This document shows, one piece after another, positions 17,282-26,220 of a stretch of 57,724 nucleotides of DNA (positions are counted from its first letter, which is position 1; every line of letters begins with the position of its first letter). The notes under the pieces were generated by a model that was not told where the DNA came from, searched no databases, and saw only the letters and a list, made by a program, of their open reading frames with translations. The DNA comes from an uncultured Lachnospiraceae bacterium (lineage in GTDB: Bacteria; Bacillota; Clostridia; Lachnospirales; Lachnospiraceae). The translations under genes were made by a program, and so were the position numbers. Where the stretch lies: NCBI GenBank assembly GCA_910586585.1, contig CAJUKA010000020.1, forward strand, positions 1,667 through 59,390, in the 5' to 3' direction.

Positions 17282-18805
17282 TTAGTTGGACAATTTGTTA
17301 TTCTTGCTGCGATATTCTTCGGGTGTCATTTGGTACATTTTTTTGAAGTACTGAATAAACCGGGAAACGTCATTATATCCTGACAGCATTGCCACATCAC
17401 TGATTTTTAACAGATCGCTTTCCAACAGTTCCTTTGCTTTGCGCATACGGTATTCCATCAAATAAGCAGAGAATGTTTTGCCTGTTTCATTTTTGAAAAG
17501 CCTGCTAAGATAACTGCTGTTCATGAAATATTTATGTTCTGCAAGCTCCCCAATAGAGATATTGTTCTGGTAATTTTGTGCGATATCTGTCAAAATTTCT
17601 GTGACGATATAATGATATTTTTTGGCTTCCTGTTCTTCACACATTGTTTTTACTATCGTGACAACATAATCCTCGATTTCTGCCAGCGTGTTGTAGCGAT
17701 ACAGATCGGTACGGTAGGAAAACAGCATATATCCTGGGTTTCCATCGTTTTCTTTGCTGTCTGTTCTGCAAAAAAATCGATACAATAGATTAAAAATACC
17801 GCTGATTGTGACATATAACGTATAGGAATTCCGGCAGCACCCTAGAATCTGTCTGGTGAGTTCTTCTGCCTGTGTACATCTTCTTTCTGCAATCGCGCTT
17901 TCAAGTGTCTGCTCGTTTTCTTTATCAAGCAAATTTTCCGGCCGGAAATCAGAGGCAAATACAAAGACTTTTCCCCAGCCTTCAATTAGCCGCTGATTAA
18001 TTGCATAAACTGCTTCTTGATATGCTTTGGGGCAATGTTCGATCTGTGTATGTTCTAGGCTGATGCCCACAGTGACTTCGCCAAGTCCCAAAAGCTTTGC
18101 CTGGCTGACAAAACTGTTCAGCTCTGTGACAATTGCTGTTTTATTTCCAAATAAAAGTAGCACATTTTCCTGAAAGCGTTTAAAATAAAACCACTCTCCC
18201 AGAAAGGGATCTTTTAGACGTTGTATCAGTTTTTCAGCCTTCGAATTTGCAGTCCAGTCTTCTCTTGTGATACTTTGAATGACTGCCATATAAAAGACTG
18301 AATTATCATTTCTTTGAAATACAGGTTCTAAAAAAAGCTTTTTCCAGTCCTCATGGGTTGCGATTTCTTCGATACTTAAGAATTGCAGTGCCTTTTTTGA
18401 CATAATATTCTGCATCTTTGCCTGATATTTTTTTCGTCCCCTGCTGATTTTATCCAGCGCTTCTTTCAATTCTTCTTTCTGTACAGGCTTAACCAAATAA
18501 TTGCTGACACCAAAACTAATCGCTTTGCGTGCGTATTCAAATTCATTGTATCCTGATATAATAATAACTTCAATTCCTGATTCTTGTTCAAACAAATATT
18601 GTGCTAGATACAATCCGTCCATTTCAGGCATTTTCACATCTGTGAGCAGGACATCTGCTTCGTTGGGATGGGCTTCTAAATATTCCAACACCTGGACGCC
18701 GTTTTCAAAATCCCCTAGAATTTCTGCTTCTGGATCGGCTTGAAGTACCTTCTTTGCCATCGCTTTTCGTGCATAATATTCGTCGTCTGCAATTAAGACT
18801 TTCAA
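17282..18805 (-). CDS. AraC-type response regulator (YesN-like)
   Basis: 507 residues. Receiver domain at the N-terminus with D7/D8, phospho-acceptor D56 in LLTDVKMPEMDG and K104-region VKPVQKEEL; a long helical middle domain; and a C-terminal AraC double HTH (ELAEHKYFMNSSYLSRLFKN, DVAMLSGYNDVSRFIQYFKK, MTPEEYRSKN). Its ATG overlaps the kinase stop by four bases (ATGA). YesMN systems sense extracellular sugars and activate the neighbouring carbohydrate uptake genes, here the ABC importer upstream and GH32 downstream. Confidence 0.95.
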   Translation of the reverse strand: MKVLIADDEYYARKAMAKKVLQADPEAEILGDFENGVQVLEYLEAHPNEADVLLTDVKMPEMDGLYLAQYLFEQESGIEVIIISGYNEFEYARKAISFGVSNYLVKPVQKEELKEALDKISRGRKKYQAKMQNIMSKKALQFLSIEEIATHEDWKKLFLEPVFQRNDNSVFYMAVIQSITREDWTANSKAEKLIQRLKDPFLGEWFYFKRFQENVLLLFGNKTAIVTELNSFVSQAKLLGLGEVTVGISLEHTQIEHCPKAYQEAVYAINQRLIEGWGKVFVFASDFRPENLLDKENEQTLESAIAERRCTQAEELTRQILGCCRNSYTLYVTISGIFNLLYRFFCRTDSKENDGNPGYMLFSYRTDLYRYNTLAEIEDYVVTIVKTMCEEQEAKKYHYIVTEILTDIAQNYQNNISIGELAEHKYFMNSSYLSRLFKNETGKTFSAYLMEYRMRKAKELLESDLLKISDVAMLSGYNDVSRFIQYFKKMYQMTPEEYRSKNNKLSN

Positions 18806-20631
18806 TATCGTTCCACCTCCTTGTCTTCTTCCAGCAAATGGATACGAATCTGGACTTCTGTATAGCAGCCCTCTTTGCTTTTCACCTGAATCCCGTATTC
18901 TTTTCCATATAAATTTTTAATGCGTGCATTTACATTTCGCAGTCCGATTCCTTTATCTACATGATTTACCAGTGTTCCGGTATTGGTTTGCGCAAGCTCA
19001 TGATTTAAGGCTTCGACCTGTTCTGGTTTCATTCCTACTCCATTATCACAGAGCCGAAAAATAATATCCTCTCCATCTTTTTCGGCAATGAGGCAAATCG
19101 TGTTTATTTTTTTCATTTTTCTAAATGCATGCTGCAGTGAATTTTCTGCCAGCGGCTGAAGCAAAAACTTTAACATTTTTTGATGTTCTACTTCTGGTGA
19201 GATCGTATAGTCAAATTGATATTTACCTGGAAAACGAATGGATTGTATTTCCAAATAATTTTTAACATGCTGGATTTCTTTCTTTACAGGTACAATATCA
19301 TCTCCTTTAATATTGTACTGAAACATATTGGACAGATTATCAGCAATTTTTACGATATCATCAATATCCGATAAGGCAGCAATAGAACTGATGGTGTTTA
19401 ATGTATTGTACAAAAAATGAGGATTGATCTGGAACTGCAGCATCTTTAGTTCCGTCTGCTTTTGGTTAATCTGATAGATATAGATTTTTTCAATGCTGTC
19501 ATTGATTCGTTTCCCCATTTCATTATAGCTTCGGAAAAGCAACCCCATCTCATCTTGCCAATGGCGTTCAGCTTGTTCTAGGAGATTGACTTTTCCTTGA
19601 TCAACCTGTCCCATCGCTTCCGCCAGTATCATAACCGGACGGCTGATTTGATTTGCCAGATAAATTCCTAGAAAAACGGCAGCTATCAGAAGCACCATCA
19701 TAGCGCTAAAAATTCCAACCATATTTTTCCATCCAGAGGCATAAATATTGGGCAGAGGTGTCCAAGTAAAAATTTTCCAGTTTGTTGTCTGATTGCGGAT
19801 TGCCGTTACGAGACATCTGCTGCCGCGAATGCTGAGCTCTTTGCCTCTTATTTCTTCTGACCTTAAAAAGTCGCGGATTTGCGTTTCTTCCGTTTCGCTC
19901 AATTGTGTCCAAAATTGTTTTTCTTGGCTGTCCGAATCATAAATCACATTTTGGTTTTCATCAAAAATGAGAAGGTTTGTCTGTGTCGTACTTGGTTCAA
20001 TCAGACGATCAAGCATCTGGCGGATATTAGAGAAGTTTAGGTCAATATAGAGTGTTCCAATATAGTTTTCCTGATTGATGTCATATATTTTGCTGATACT
20101 TGTTACCAGTTCATAGGGGATTAAATAAATTTCTTCTTCATACACGCCAGTATAATATACCTTATTTTTGTCAGTCCAGTCCTGTATTTTATCAATTTCC
20201 CCCATTTTTTCAATGTATGTTTCATTTTTGGTCTGTACATTCGAATATATTTCTCCATATTCATTCACGATGGTGGCGCGCAGAACGTACTGGTTCATAT
20301 TTGTCATATGGTTTAAGGCGCGTTCAATATAATCGTTTTCATCAATGAGCTCGGCCTGTGCTTTATCTGCCATGCTGCGCCGAATGATATGTTTGATATT
20401 GTCATCTATAAAATGCAGAAAACGGATCCTGTCCATATTGGACACGATCACGTCTGTGCTCATACTGACCTGTTCTCCAAACTGATGCATATAGCTATAA
20501 CTTTCTTCGACAGCGCTTTCCATGCTTTTGAGAAAGTAAATTCCTATCAGAAGGCAGGAAATCCCAATAAATAAGATATAAGAACTAAGAATCTTCTTTT
20601 TGAAAGACAGCTTCTTAAAAAAATCAGGCAT
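18802..20631 (-). CDS. YesM-type sensor histidine kinase
   Basis: 609 residues. Two membrane helices (about 14-33 and 315-337 by eye) bracket a large extracytoplasmic dCache-like sensor. A HAMP linker follows (RPVMILAEAMGQVDQG), then the His_kinase domain with H405 in QINPHFLYNTLN, and the HATPase with LLQPLAENSLQHA and DNGVGM. I start at 20631 because GGGAGGAACTCA precedes it; an open frame extends to 20733 without a ribosome binding site. Cotranscribed with the YesN-like regulator. Confidence 0.94.
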   Translation of the reverse strand: MPDFFKKLSFKKKILSSYILFIGISCLLIGIYFLKSMESAVEESYSYMHQFGEQVSMSTDVIVSNMDRIRFLHFIDDNIKHIIRRSMADKAQAELIDENDYIERALNHMTNMNQYVLRATIVNEYGEIYSNVQTKNETYIEKMGEIDKIQDWTDKNKVYYTGVYEEEIYLIPYELVTSISKIYDINQENYIGTLYIDLNFSNIRQMLDRLIEPSTTQTNLLIFDENQNVIYDSDSQEKQFWTQLSETEETQIRDFLRSEEIRGKELSIRGSRCLVTAIRNQTTNWKIFTWTPLPNIYASGWKNMVGIFSAMMVLLIAAVFLGIYLANQISRPVMILAEAMGQVDQGKVNLLEQAERHWQDEMGLLFRSYNEMGKRINDSIEKIYIYQINQKQTELKMLQFQINPHFLYNTLNTISSIAALSDIDDIVKIADNLSNMFQYNIKGDDIVPVKKEIQHVKNYLEIQSIRFPGKYQFDYTISPEVEHQKMLKFLLQPLAENSLQHAFRKMKKINTICLIAEKDGEDIIFRLCDNGVGMKPEQVEALNHELAQTNTGTLVNHVDKGIGLRNVNARIKNLYGKEYGIQVKSKEGCYTEVQIRIHLLEEDKEVERY

Positions 20632-20648
20632 TGAGTTCCTCCCATCGG

Positions 20649-20746
20649 TCAAACAATTTTTTGTTTGGCTACAGCCTGCAATTTTGCAGACTGTAGCTGC
20701 TTGTTGTCGGTTGATAATGAAAGAAAAGTGCACTTTCTTTCATTAT
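20649..20746 (-). other. Hairpin cluster between permease and kinase genes
   Basis: Three stems in 100 bp: CAAACA/TTGTTTG-type (about 20650-20667), GCTACAG (20668-20674) with CTGTAGC (20691-20697) extended by an inner TGCAA/TTGCA, and ATAATGAAAG with CTTTCATTAT (20714-20746) around a GTGCAC centre. No long T-run follows. They probably set the stoichiometry between the transporter part and the regulatory part of the operon by partial termination or mRNA processing. Confidence 0.6.
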
Positions 20747-20831
20747 TAGGATGGCCATGCGGCCTGCAACCATTCATCGTTTCTTGTTGTCAGTTTACTA
20801 TATTTATTTTTTTAGGGCAAGTGTTGTTCGA

Positions 20832-21671
20832 TTAGGATTTGACAGCGCCTGCAGTCAAGCCTTCCACGATATTCTTCTGTGCAACGAAATATGCAATCAA
20901 TACTGGAACCATTGCAATTAAATAAGATGCAAATGCCATATTATAATCAAATGAATACTGTGATTTGAAATTGTACTGGAACAAAGGCAATGTCCATGTA
21001 TCCGGCAGTTTATTCAGAATCATTAATGGCATCTGGAAATCATTCCATACCCACAATGCATTTAATACTAGGACCGTTGAAGTCATTGGTTTGAGCAATG
21101 GAAGAACAATTTTGACATATGCCTGAACGGTGGTGCAGCCGTCAATATAAGCTGCTTCCTCTAAGTCTACAGGTACATTCTGAATATAGTTTACTAGTAG
21201 GAATACACCCTGCATTGCTGCATATGTAACATGAAGCAGAATCAATCCAAATTTATTGGATAATCCCAATCCGCCCATAAACTGTACAAGGGGAACCATG
21301 ATAACTTGGAACGGAACAAACATTCCAAGTACAATAAATCCAAAAATAAACTTATAGTACACATGTTGTTTCATATTACGTGCTACAGCGTATGAAATCA
21401 TTGTCACCAGAATATAAATCAGGACCAGTGAACTAACAGTAACAATCACAGAATTCATAAAGTATTTAAAATATCCAGCTTTTGCAAAAACGGTTTTAAA
21501 ATTCTCTAAATAAAGACTTTTAGGAAAAGAGAAAAAACTTTGTGCAGATTCCTGTGGTGTTTTAAAGGCAGTAATTAAAGTTACATAGAAAGGGAGGAGA
21601 ATAATTACTGCCCCTGAAATAGCTAATACATATGATACGATTTTACTTAACAGCGCTTTTGTGTTTGTCAT
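20832..21671 (-). CDS. CUT1 ABC sugar transporter permease (MalG/MsmG type)
   Basis: 279 residues with six membrane helices. The ABC contact (EAA) loop EEAAYIDGCTTVQAYVKIVLP lies near residue 190. The start ATG at 21671 follows AGGTGATTAGC; the gene begins one base after the stop of the partner permease. With the MalF-type partner and binding protein it forms the membrane part of an importer. No ATPase gene is present in the operon. Confidence 0.93.
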   Translation of the reverse strand: MTNTKALLSKIVSYVLAISGAVIILLPFYVTLITAFKTPQESAQSFFSFPKSLYLENFKTVFAKAGYFKYFMNSVIVTVSSLVLIYILVTMISYAVARNMKQHVYYKFIFGFIVLGMFVPFQVIMVPLVQFMGGLGLSNKFGLILLHVTYAAMQGVFLLVNYIQNVPVDLEEAAYIDGCTTVQAYVKIVLPLLKPMTSTVLVLNALWVWNDFQMPLMILNKLPDTWTLPLFQYNFKSQYSFDYNMAFASYLIAMVPVLIAYFVAQKNIVEGLTAGAVKS

Positions 21672-21672
21672 G

Positions 21673-22554
21673 CTAATCACCTACTTTCTTACCATTTGAC
21701 ATCCGCATTGTTACCACAGATACCATTGCAATGATAATAAACAAAATCATGGATTCTGCCACAGAATATCCAAATTTACCTTCCTGCATAGCATGATTAT
21801 AAATCAAAATACCTACTGATTCTGTAGACTGCATAGGACCGCCGTCTGTCATAGCCTTGATATAATCAAAGGTTGTCAAACCACCCTTGACACAGGTAAC
21901 AATGACGATATTTAATACAGGAATTAAATATGGAATTGTGATTGTCTTGAATTTTTCCCAAGAGGTAGCGCCATCAATGGAAGCAGCTTCATATAAATCC
22001 GCAGGAACACTTTGCAGTCCTGCAATGAGCAGAACAATCGGGGTTGCACAGCCCTGCCACAAGTTTACAATCAAAATCGCATACATTGCCAATTTGGGAC
22101 TGCCCAGCCAGCTTGAACGGAAAAGTTCCCATCCAGTCGCTTCGCCAATTGCCGGAATCATACGATAGAACAATTCATTCCAGATCAAACCTACTGTTAC
22201 AAGGCTTAGTACAGCAGGAAGAAAATAGATAGAGCGAAGAAAGCGTTGTCCTTTTAATTTCTGATTTAGGATAATAGCAATAACAAGCGATATGACAACG
22301 GTTGCAAGTGTCAACAAAAATGTATATTTAAAATTGAAGAATAGCGCATTGCGAAAACGTTCATCTTGAAAAATATTAATATAATTTCGAATGCCTATAA
22401 AATTATAATCTGGGCTGGTTCCTGACCAGTCTGTAAAGCTGTTTTTCATTCCCATCAAAAGGGGTACGACGAAAAACAGGCAGTACATCAAAAGAATTGG
22501 CAGTGTAAACAAAAACAGTACTTGATTTCTCTGCATTCGTTTTGGTTTTTTCAT
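21673..22554 (-). CDS. CUT1 ABC sugar transporter permease (MalF/MsmF type)
   Basis: 293 residues. A short cytoplasmic basic start (MKKPKRMQRN) is followed by six membrane helices. The EAA loop DLYEAASIDGATSWEKFKT is near residue 195. AGGAGTGATTTTG precedes ATG 22554. The region upstream (22570-22590) carries a short piece of family A repeat between this gene and the binding-protein gene, perhaps affecting relative expression. Confidence 0.93.
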   Translation of the reverse strand: MKKPKRMQRNQVLFLFTLPILLMYCLFFVVPLLMGMKNSFTDWSGTSPDYNFIGIRNYINIFQDERFRNALFFNFKYTFLLTLATVVISLVIAIILNQKLKGQRFLRSIYFLPAVLSLVTVGLIWNELFYRMIPAIGEATGWELFRSSWLGSPKLAMYAILIVNLWQGCATPIVLLIAGLQSVPADLYEAASIDGATSWEKFKTITIPYLIPVLNIVIVTCVKGGLTTFDYIKAMTDGGPMQSTESVGILIYNHAMQEGKFGYSVAESMILFIIIAMVSVVTMRMSNGKKVGD

Positions 22555-22569
22555 CAAAATCACTCCTAT

Positions 22570-22590
22570 TTATAGTCGCTGCGCGACAAC
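22570..22590. repeat. Family A dispersed element, minimal copy
   Basis: TTATAGTCGCTGCGCGACAA, the end motif also found at 50970-50986, placed in the intergenic space inside the sugar operon. Confidence 0.65.
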
Positions 22591-22615
22591 TCTATATGGT
22601 TTATCACTTTTTGCT

Positions 22616-23914
22616 TTACTCGCCATAAAGCTCTAAAAATTCATCTTTATTTTCTGCAAATGTATTAGAGAGCTTTGATAAAAATGTAGTTACATCTTCG
22701 CCGCCTTCTGGTACAATTACCTTTTGAATGGTGTTTTGCCGTTCGTCAGCAACTGCCTTTGGAGGTGCAGTAACCTGCAGTTCACCTTTTCCGCTGTTTA
22801 CCAGGTCTACAATTCCCTGTGCATCAGGAATATTTGCAGTAACATCTTTCATACAAGGTAGTGAATAGTCATTATTTACATATAACTGAACCATTTCCTT
22901 CGATGCTGCAAACTCTACAAATTTCTTTGCTGCATCAGGATTTGCACACTTTGCAGAAATTGCAAGGTTTACATCAATTCCCATGCTTACCTTGGTATCT
23001 CCGCTGTTGCTTGGGAAAGAAAACATACCAACATTCATATCTGGGTTTGCTTTTTTGATAGATGGAAGTGCCCAGATGCCTTGCATAAACATGCAGGATT
23101 TGCCAGTTGCAAAATCACTGATTGCTTGGTCATATCCAAGTGCAAGTGTGTCGCCCTGTCCATACTTGCGAATATCAATTACCTTTTGCAGAGTTTCATT
23201 GAACAGTGCATCATCTTGGAATGTTGTTGTTCCGTTGGCGATATCCATATAAACTGGTTTTCTGTCGCCTCTGGCAGAACCATCAATATTGTCTTCCCAG
23301 CACTGTACGATTGTCCAGGAATCTTTGTCAGGGAACAAAAATGGTGTTTCGCCATCTGCCTGCATTTTGTCTGCCAATGCAATCAACTCATCATATGTAG
23401 TTGGCACAGCGTATCCTTTTTCATCAAATTTGTCTTTGTTATAGTAAACACCGCTGAAATTTGCAGAAATAGGAACAACATAATTCTTTCCTTTGAATTT
23501 GATTGCCTCCTGATAATTGTCAACGACTTGATTCAGACAAGCCATTCCTGTTAAATCCAAAAAATGTCCTTCTTTCATAAACTGCATGGTGTTGGAGTCC
23601 TGCATACCGCCTACCTGGATAATGTCCGGCAAATCGCCTGTTGCCGCACGGGACATCAATACGCTGGTAGAATCAGGTACAATATTTTGTTTTACCACAA
23701 TTTCTTCCTGGCTTGCATTAAATTCTGAAATAATCTTGTCAAAGGTGTCTGCTGCTTCTCTTTTTTGTGTAAAAAATTCCAATTCAATTTTTCCGGAACC
23801 GCTGCTTGCGCTTTTTCCGTCACTGCTTCCACTTCCTGAACTGCTGCATCCAGCAAGCGTTCCGATTGTCAATACTGTGCTGATAAACAAAGCTATCATT
23901 TTTTTTGTCTTCAT
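22616..23914 (-). CDS. Extracellular sugar-binding lipoprotein of the CUT1 importer
   Basis: 432 residues. N-terminal lipoprotein signal MKTKKMIALF then the lipobox TLAGCSSSG with the lipidated cysteine at C22, and a Ser/Gly-rich linker. The body is a family 1 solute-binding protein (ELEFFTQKREAADTFDKIIS; GKNYVVPISANFSGVYYNKD; GKSCMFMQGIWALPSI). GGGAGGCGACGATA precedes the start. As the first gene of the operon it should be the most highly expressed. Linked GH32 suggests sucrose or fructo-oligosaccharide as ligand. Confidence 0.94.
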   Translation of the reverse strand: MKTKKMIALFISTVLTIGTLAGCSSSGSGSSDGKSASSGSGKIELEFFTQKREAADTFDKIISEFNASQEEIVVKQNIVPDSTSVLMSRAATGDLPDIIQVGGMQDSNTMQFMKEGHFLDLTGMACLNQVVDNYQEAIKFKGKNYVVPISANFSGVYYNKDKFDEKGYAVPTTYDELIALADKMQADGETPFLFPDKDSWTIVQCWEDNIDGSARGDRKPVYMDIANGTTTFQDDALFNETLQKVIDIRKYGQGDTLALGYDQAISDFATGKSCMFMQGIWALPSIKKANPDMNVGMFSFPSNSGDTKVSMGIDVNLAISAKCANPDAAKKFVEFAASKEMVQLYVNNDYSLPCMKDVTANIPDAQGIVDLVNSGKGELQVTAPPKAVADERQNTIQKVIVPEGGEDVTTFLSKLSNTFAENKDEFLELYGE

Positions 23915-24487
23915 TATCGTCGCCTCCCTGTTTTAATTGTTTTTTAATATTTGGTAAATTTATTATAACAAACTGCTATTGTTCCGTATATGCGGCATTA
24001 TACCTGTTCATATGCCTATTTTTACCAATCCAAAAACAAATATGCAGATTTTTACTTTTTTAAGGAATGCCTGTAACAGGAAGCCGTAGGCTGAACTGTT
24101 ACAAATTGAGGGTGCAAAAAATCCTAACGTTACTTCCCTTTGTAGTTCCGGTTCGCTTCGGATGTTCCAAGAGGGGGAAAAATACGGCAGATGTGAAAAA
24201 GCGATAATGGAAACAAGCCGGGAATCAGACTGGCAGATTAAGTTCTGTTGTTATTATTGTTGGTAGTTTCCTTTCGTGGTATAATACATATATCCATATT
24301 ACGAATTCAACTTTCATTAGTGATATAGTTATTAAAGATGTCACAAGTAACTTTCAGTTATAGAAAAGAATTTGCACTTGGACTTAATTTTAGAAAATAT
24401 GTGAATGTGAAATAGAAATTTAGGTAATAAGGAACATTTCTACCTCTTTGGCAAGAGTGTAAAATTTTTACAAGAGGACTAAAAAAT
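23915..24487. other. 570-bp intergenic region between sugar operon and AbiTii locus
   Basis: It should contain the minus-strand promoter of the sugar operon (a TATAAT-like box near 23960-23966 on the minus strand). It also has a family D hairpin at 24072-24103 and an AT-rich stretch before the 24488 gene with GTGGTATAATACA near 24277-24289 as a possible plus-strand promoter. I see no convincing reading frame. It is probably the left boundary of the island that follows. Confidence 0.55.
24072..24103. repeat. Dispersed motif family D, copy 3, in a hairpin
   Basis: GGCTGAACTGTTAC at 24089-24102. Here the core forms the right arm of an inverted repeat: TGTAACAG (24072-24079) with CTGTTACA (24096-24103). 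Confidence 0.6.
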
Positions 24488-24928
24488 ATGAGCAAAGCAG
24501 AAATATGGAATGTTATTATTTTGTTTACGCAAGCAGCGATATTGATTGGTCAGCTTATATTAAGCCGGAAAATAAACCAGCAAACTATATCAAGAGAAAA
24601 AGGATATTTTATCATACAAAAAAGTAATATACCTACGATAAAAGGCGAGGAAGTAAGGTTTTTAGACCAGTTTAATCTAAATGATGGTATTGGAATTGGT
24701 TTTTCTTGTATAAAAGCTGATGTAATTTTACGGAGTACAAGTTATAGTGTTAATGGAGTTACATATGAAATTGGACAGCCAGTAGATGGATTTTTCACAG
24801 AAGATAATAGGTTTAATAAACTGAAAGTTTTGTTAAATTTAAAAGAATCTGATTTGCAAAAAGACCATTATTATTGTTGCATTTTTATTTTTATTTACTT
24901 TTTGGACAGATATTATTTGCTGGATTGA
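24488..24928 (+). CDS. Membrane-anchored protein of AbiTii pair, probably frameshifted
   Basis: 146 residues. The first 25 residues are one membrane helix (IWNVIILFTQAAILIGQLILS), followed by a basic stretch and a strand-rich soluble domain up to about residue 120. AAGAGGACTAAAAAAT lies before the ATG. The reading frame leaves the soluble domain at an A5 run (CAAAAAG, about 24857-24861). Removing one A would replace the Tyr/Cys-rich tail by KTIIIVAFLFLFTFW and a TGA that overlaps the next ATG by one base (TGATG). I therefore suspect an indel, sequencing error or programmed slip. Function unknown; probably a partner of the AbiTii protein. Confidence 0.7.
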   Translation: MSKAEIWNVIILFTQAAILIGQLILSRKINQQTISREKGYFIIQKSNIPTIKGEEVRFLDQFNLNDGIGIGFSCIKADVILRSTSYSVNGVTYEIGQPVDGFFTEDNRFNKLKVLLNLKESDLQKDHYYCCIFIFIYFLDRYYLLD

Positions 24929-24940
24929 GAGGTGGTTTTG

Positions 24941-25606
24941 ATGGCTAAGAGTCAGATAATTAAGGACTTAGCAAATGGAAGCATTGATACACAGACAGCA
25001 TTAAAGAGGACAAAAGTATTATTACAGGAATTTGATGACGAAAGATTATTAGAATGGGTTAATTATGAAATAGAGGGATATCCGGATGATGTAGAAGTGC
25101 CTGAATATCGACGGATTTCGGGACAGTCATTTTGCTCCTATATAAAAGGAACTATGTCAAGATTCTTAAAATACAGTAATGTGCCTTTATCTCTAGGCAA
25201 TATGCCTGAAAACGAGCGGGAACTGTTTTATTATGCAAACATGAGAGAAAGTATGGGTGCGTTAAAAGGGACAATACATGAATATGAAAGAAAGGGAACA
25301 TCCATAAGAAGAATAATTCCTGCTGAATATTATCCATATATTGCAAAGTGTAATAATGATATGGGGATGGTTATACAATCAGCTGAGGTACAATTAAATA
25401 TGCCACAAATTTTAAATATTTTTCCGAAAGATGAAAACAAGTTACTTGATATTTTGCGCTATCTTGAAAAACAATTTGGGAATTTGGATGAGTTAGACAT
25501 TGATGTGAATAATAAGAACGAACAAGAATTGAAGGAAATAGTGAATCATATTTATGTGCTGATTTATAATGACCAAAGTGTTTTGAGGGGGATACGGCAA
25601 GCATAG
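24941..25606 (+). CDS. AbiTii-domain protein, putative abortive-infection/defence
   Basis: 221 residues, cytoplasmic. The N-terminal part (SQIIKDLANGSIDTQTALKR, then LLQEFDDERLLEWVNYEIEG) matches the AbiTii domain pattern known from abortive-infection proteins and from N-termini of several defence genes. The C-terminal half is helical (DENKLLDILRYLEKQFGNL) and unassigned. GAGAGGTGG precedes ATG 24941; a GTG at 24932 is less likely. It is coupled to the membrane protein upstream. The mechanism of AbiTii is not established, so the defence role rests on family and context (mobile-element relics directly downstream). Confidence 0.75.
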   Translation: MAKSQIIKDLANGSIDTQTALKRTKVLLQEFDDERLLEWVNYEIEGYPDDVEVPEYRRISGQSFCSYIKGTMSRFLKYSNVPLSLGNMPENERELFYYANMRESMGALKGTIHEYERKGTSIRRIIPAEYYPYIAKCNNDMGMVIQSAEVQLNMPQILNIFPKDENKLLDILRYLEKQFGNLDELDIDVNNKNEQELKEIVNHIYVLIYNDQSVLRGIRQA

Positions 25607-25976
25607 AATTAGTATTGCAGATTGTGCTGGAAAAGCCGGATTTAAAGGTGCTGGGCGTCCGCACTCAGGTATTTGTGGAGAACCTGCTGAACCGTTCGGC
25701 GAGGTTGGATATCCTGGCTACGGACAACACAGGGGCGAAACTGAATGTGGAAGTACAGCGCTCCGACAAAGGAGCCGGGAGAAAAAGAGCAGGGAGGGAA
25801 TCGAGATTATGTGCCGGACTATGGAAGATATGAGGAATCAGACATTGAAAGAGGGAGCAATCAATTCCGCAAAGAGAATGTTGGCAGATGGGATTTTGAC
25901 ACTTGAAAAAATTGCGGAATACGCAGGACTTCCACTTGACGAAGTGAAAAAACTGAAAGCAGAACAGACAGCATAG
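25601..25976 (+). pseudogene. Rpn/PD-(D/E)XK nuclease-family transposase remnant
   Basis: Two pieces of one family in different frames. The first (25601-25790) reads LKVLGVRTQVFVENLLNRS, ARLDILATDNTGAKLNVEVQ and KGAGRKRA, the PDDEXK_2/Rpn core with the D...ExQ active-site pattern. The second (about 25800-25976) reads EIMCRTMEDMRNQTLKEGAI, then LEKIAEYAGLPLDEVKKLK, the typical Rpn C-terminal tail. The connecting part (about half of the ~300-residue family) is deleted. Higher GC than the AbiTii genes upstream suggests a separate origin. Confidence 0.8.
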
Positions 25977-25986
25977 TAAAACCGTA

Positions 25987-26026
25987 GGTCGGGAATCTAA
26001 AAACAGGTTCCCGGCCTTATTTTTTT
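25987..26026 (+). terminator. Terminator after the Rpn remnant
   Basis: GGTCGGGAA (25987-25995) pairs with TTCCCGGCC (26008-26016), followed by TTATTTTTTT. Confidence 0.85.
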
Positions 26027-26059
26027 GTCCTGAAATGTAAATTTTCTGTGAATTTGATT

Positions 26060-26220
26060 AAAAAGTCCTTTACAAAACGTCTCTGGCAAAACCGCAAAAA
26101 GCATCCTGATTTCCTGCGGCGCGCGGCTGGAGGTATTCGATATTGCCGAACTGCGGGAGGTCACAGCTTATGATGAGCTGGAACTGGACACCCTGAGGGA
26201 CAATAGGGCAAAAGGTTCGG
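26060..26220 (+). pseudogene. Unrecognised GC-rich gene fragment
   Basis: An open plus-strand frame without a start codon reads GKTAKSILISCGARLEVFDI, then AELREVTAYDELELDTLRD. It runs into the antisense of the sigma-factor gene, so the fragment ends near 26200. Composition matches the neighbouring conjugative-element relics. I do not recognise the family. Confidence 0.35.
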
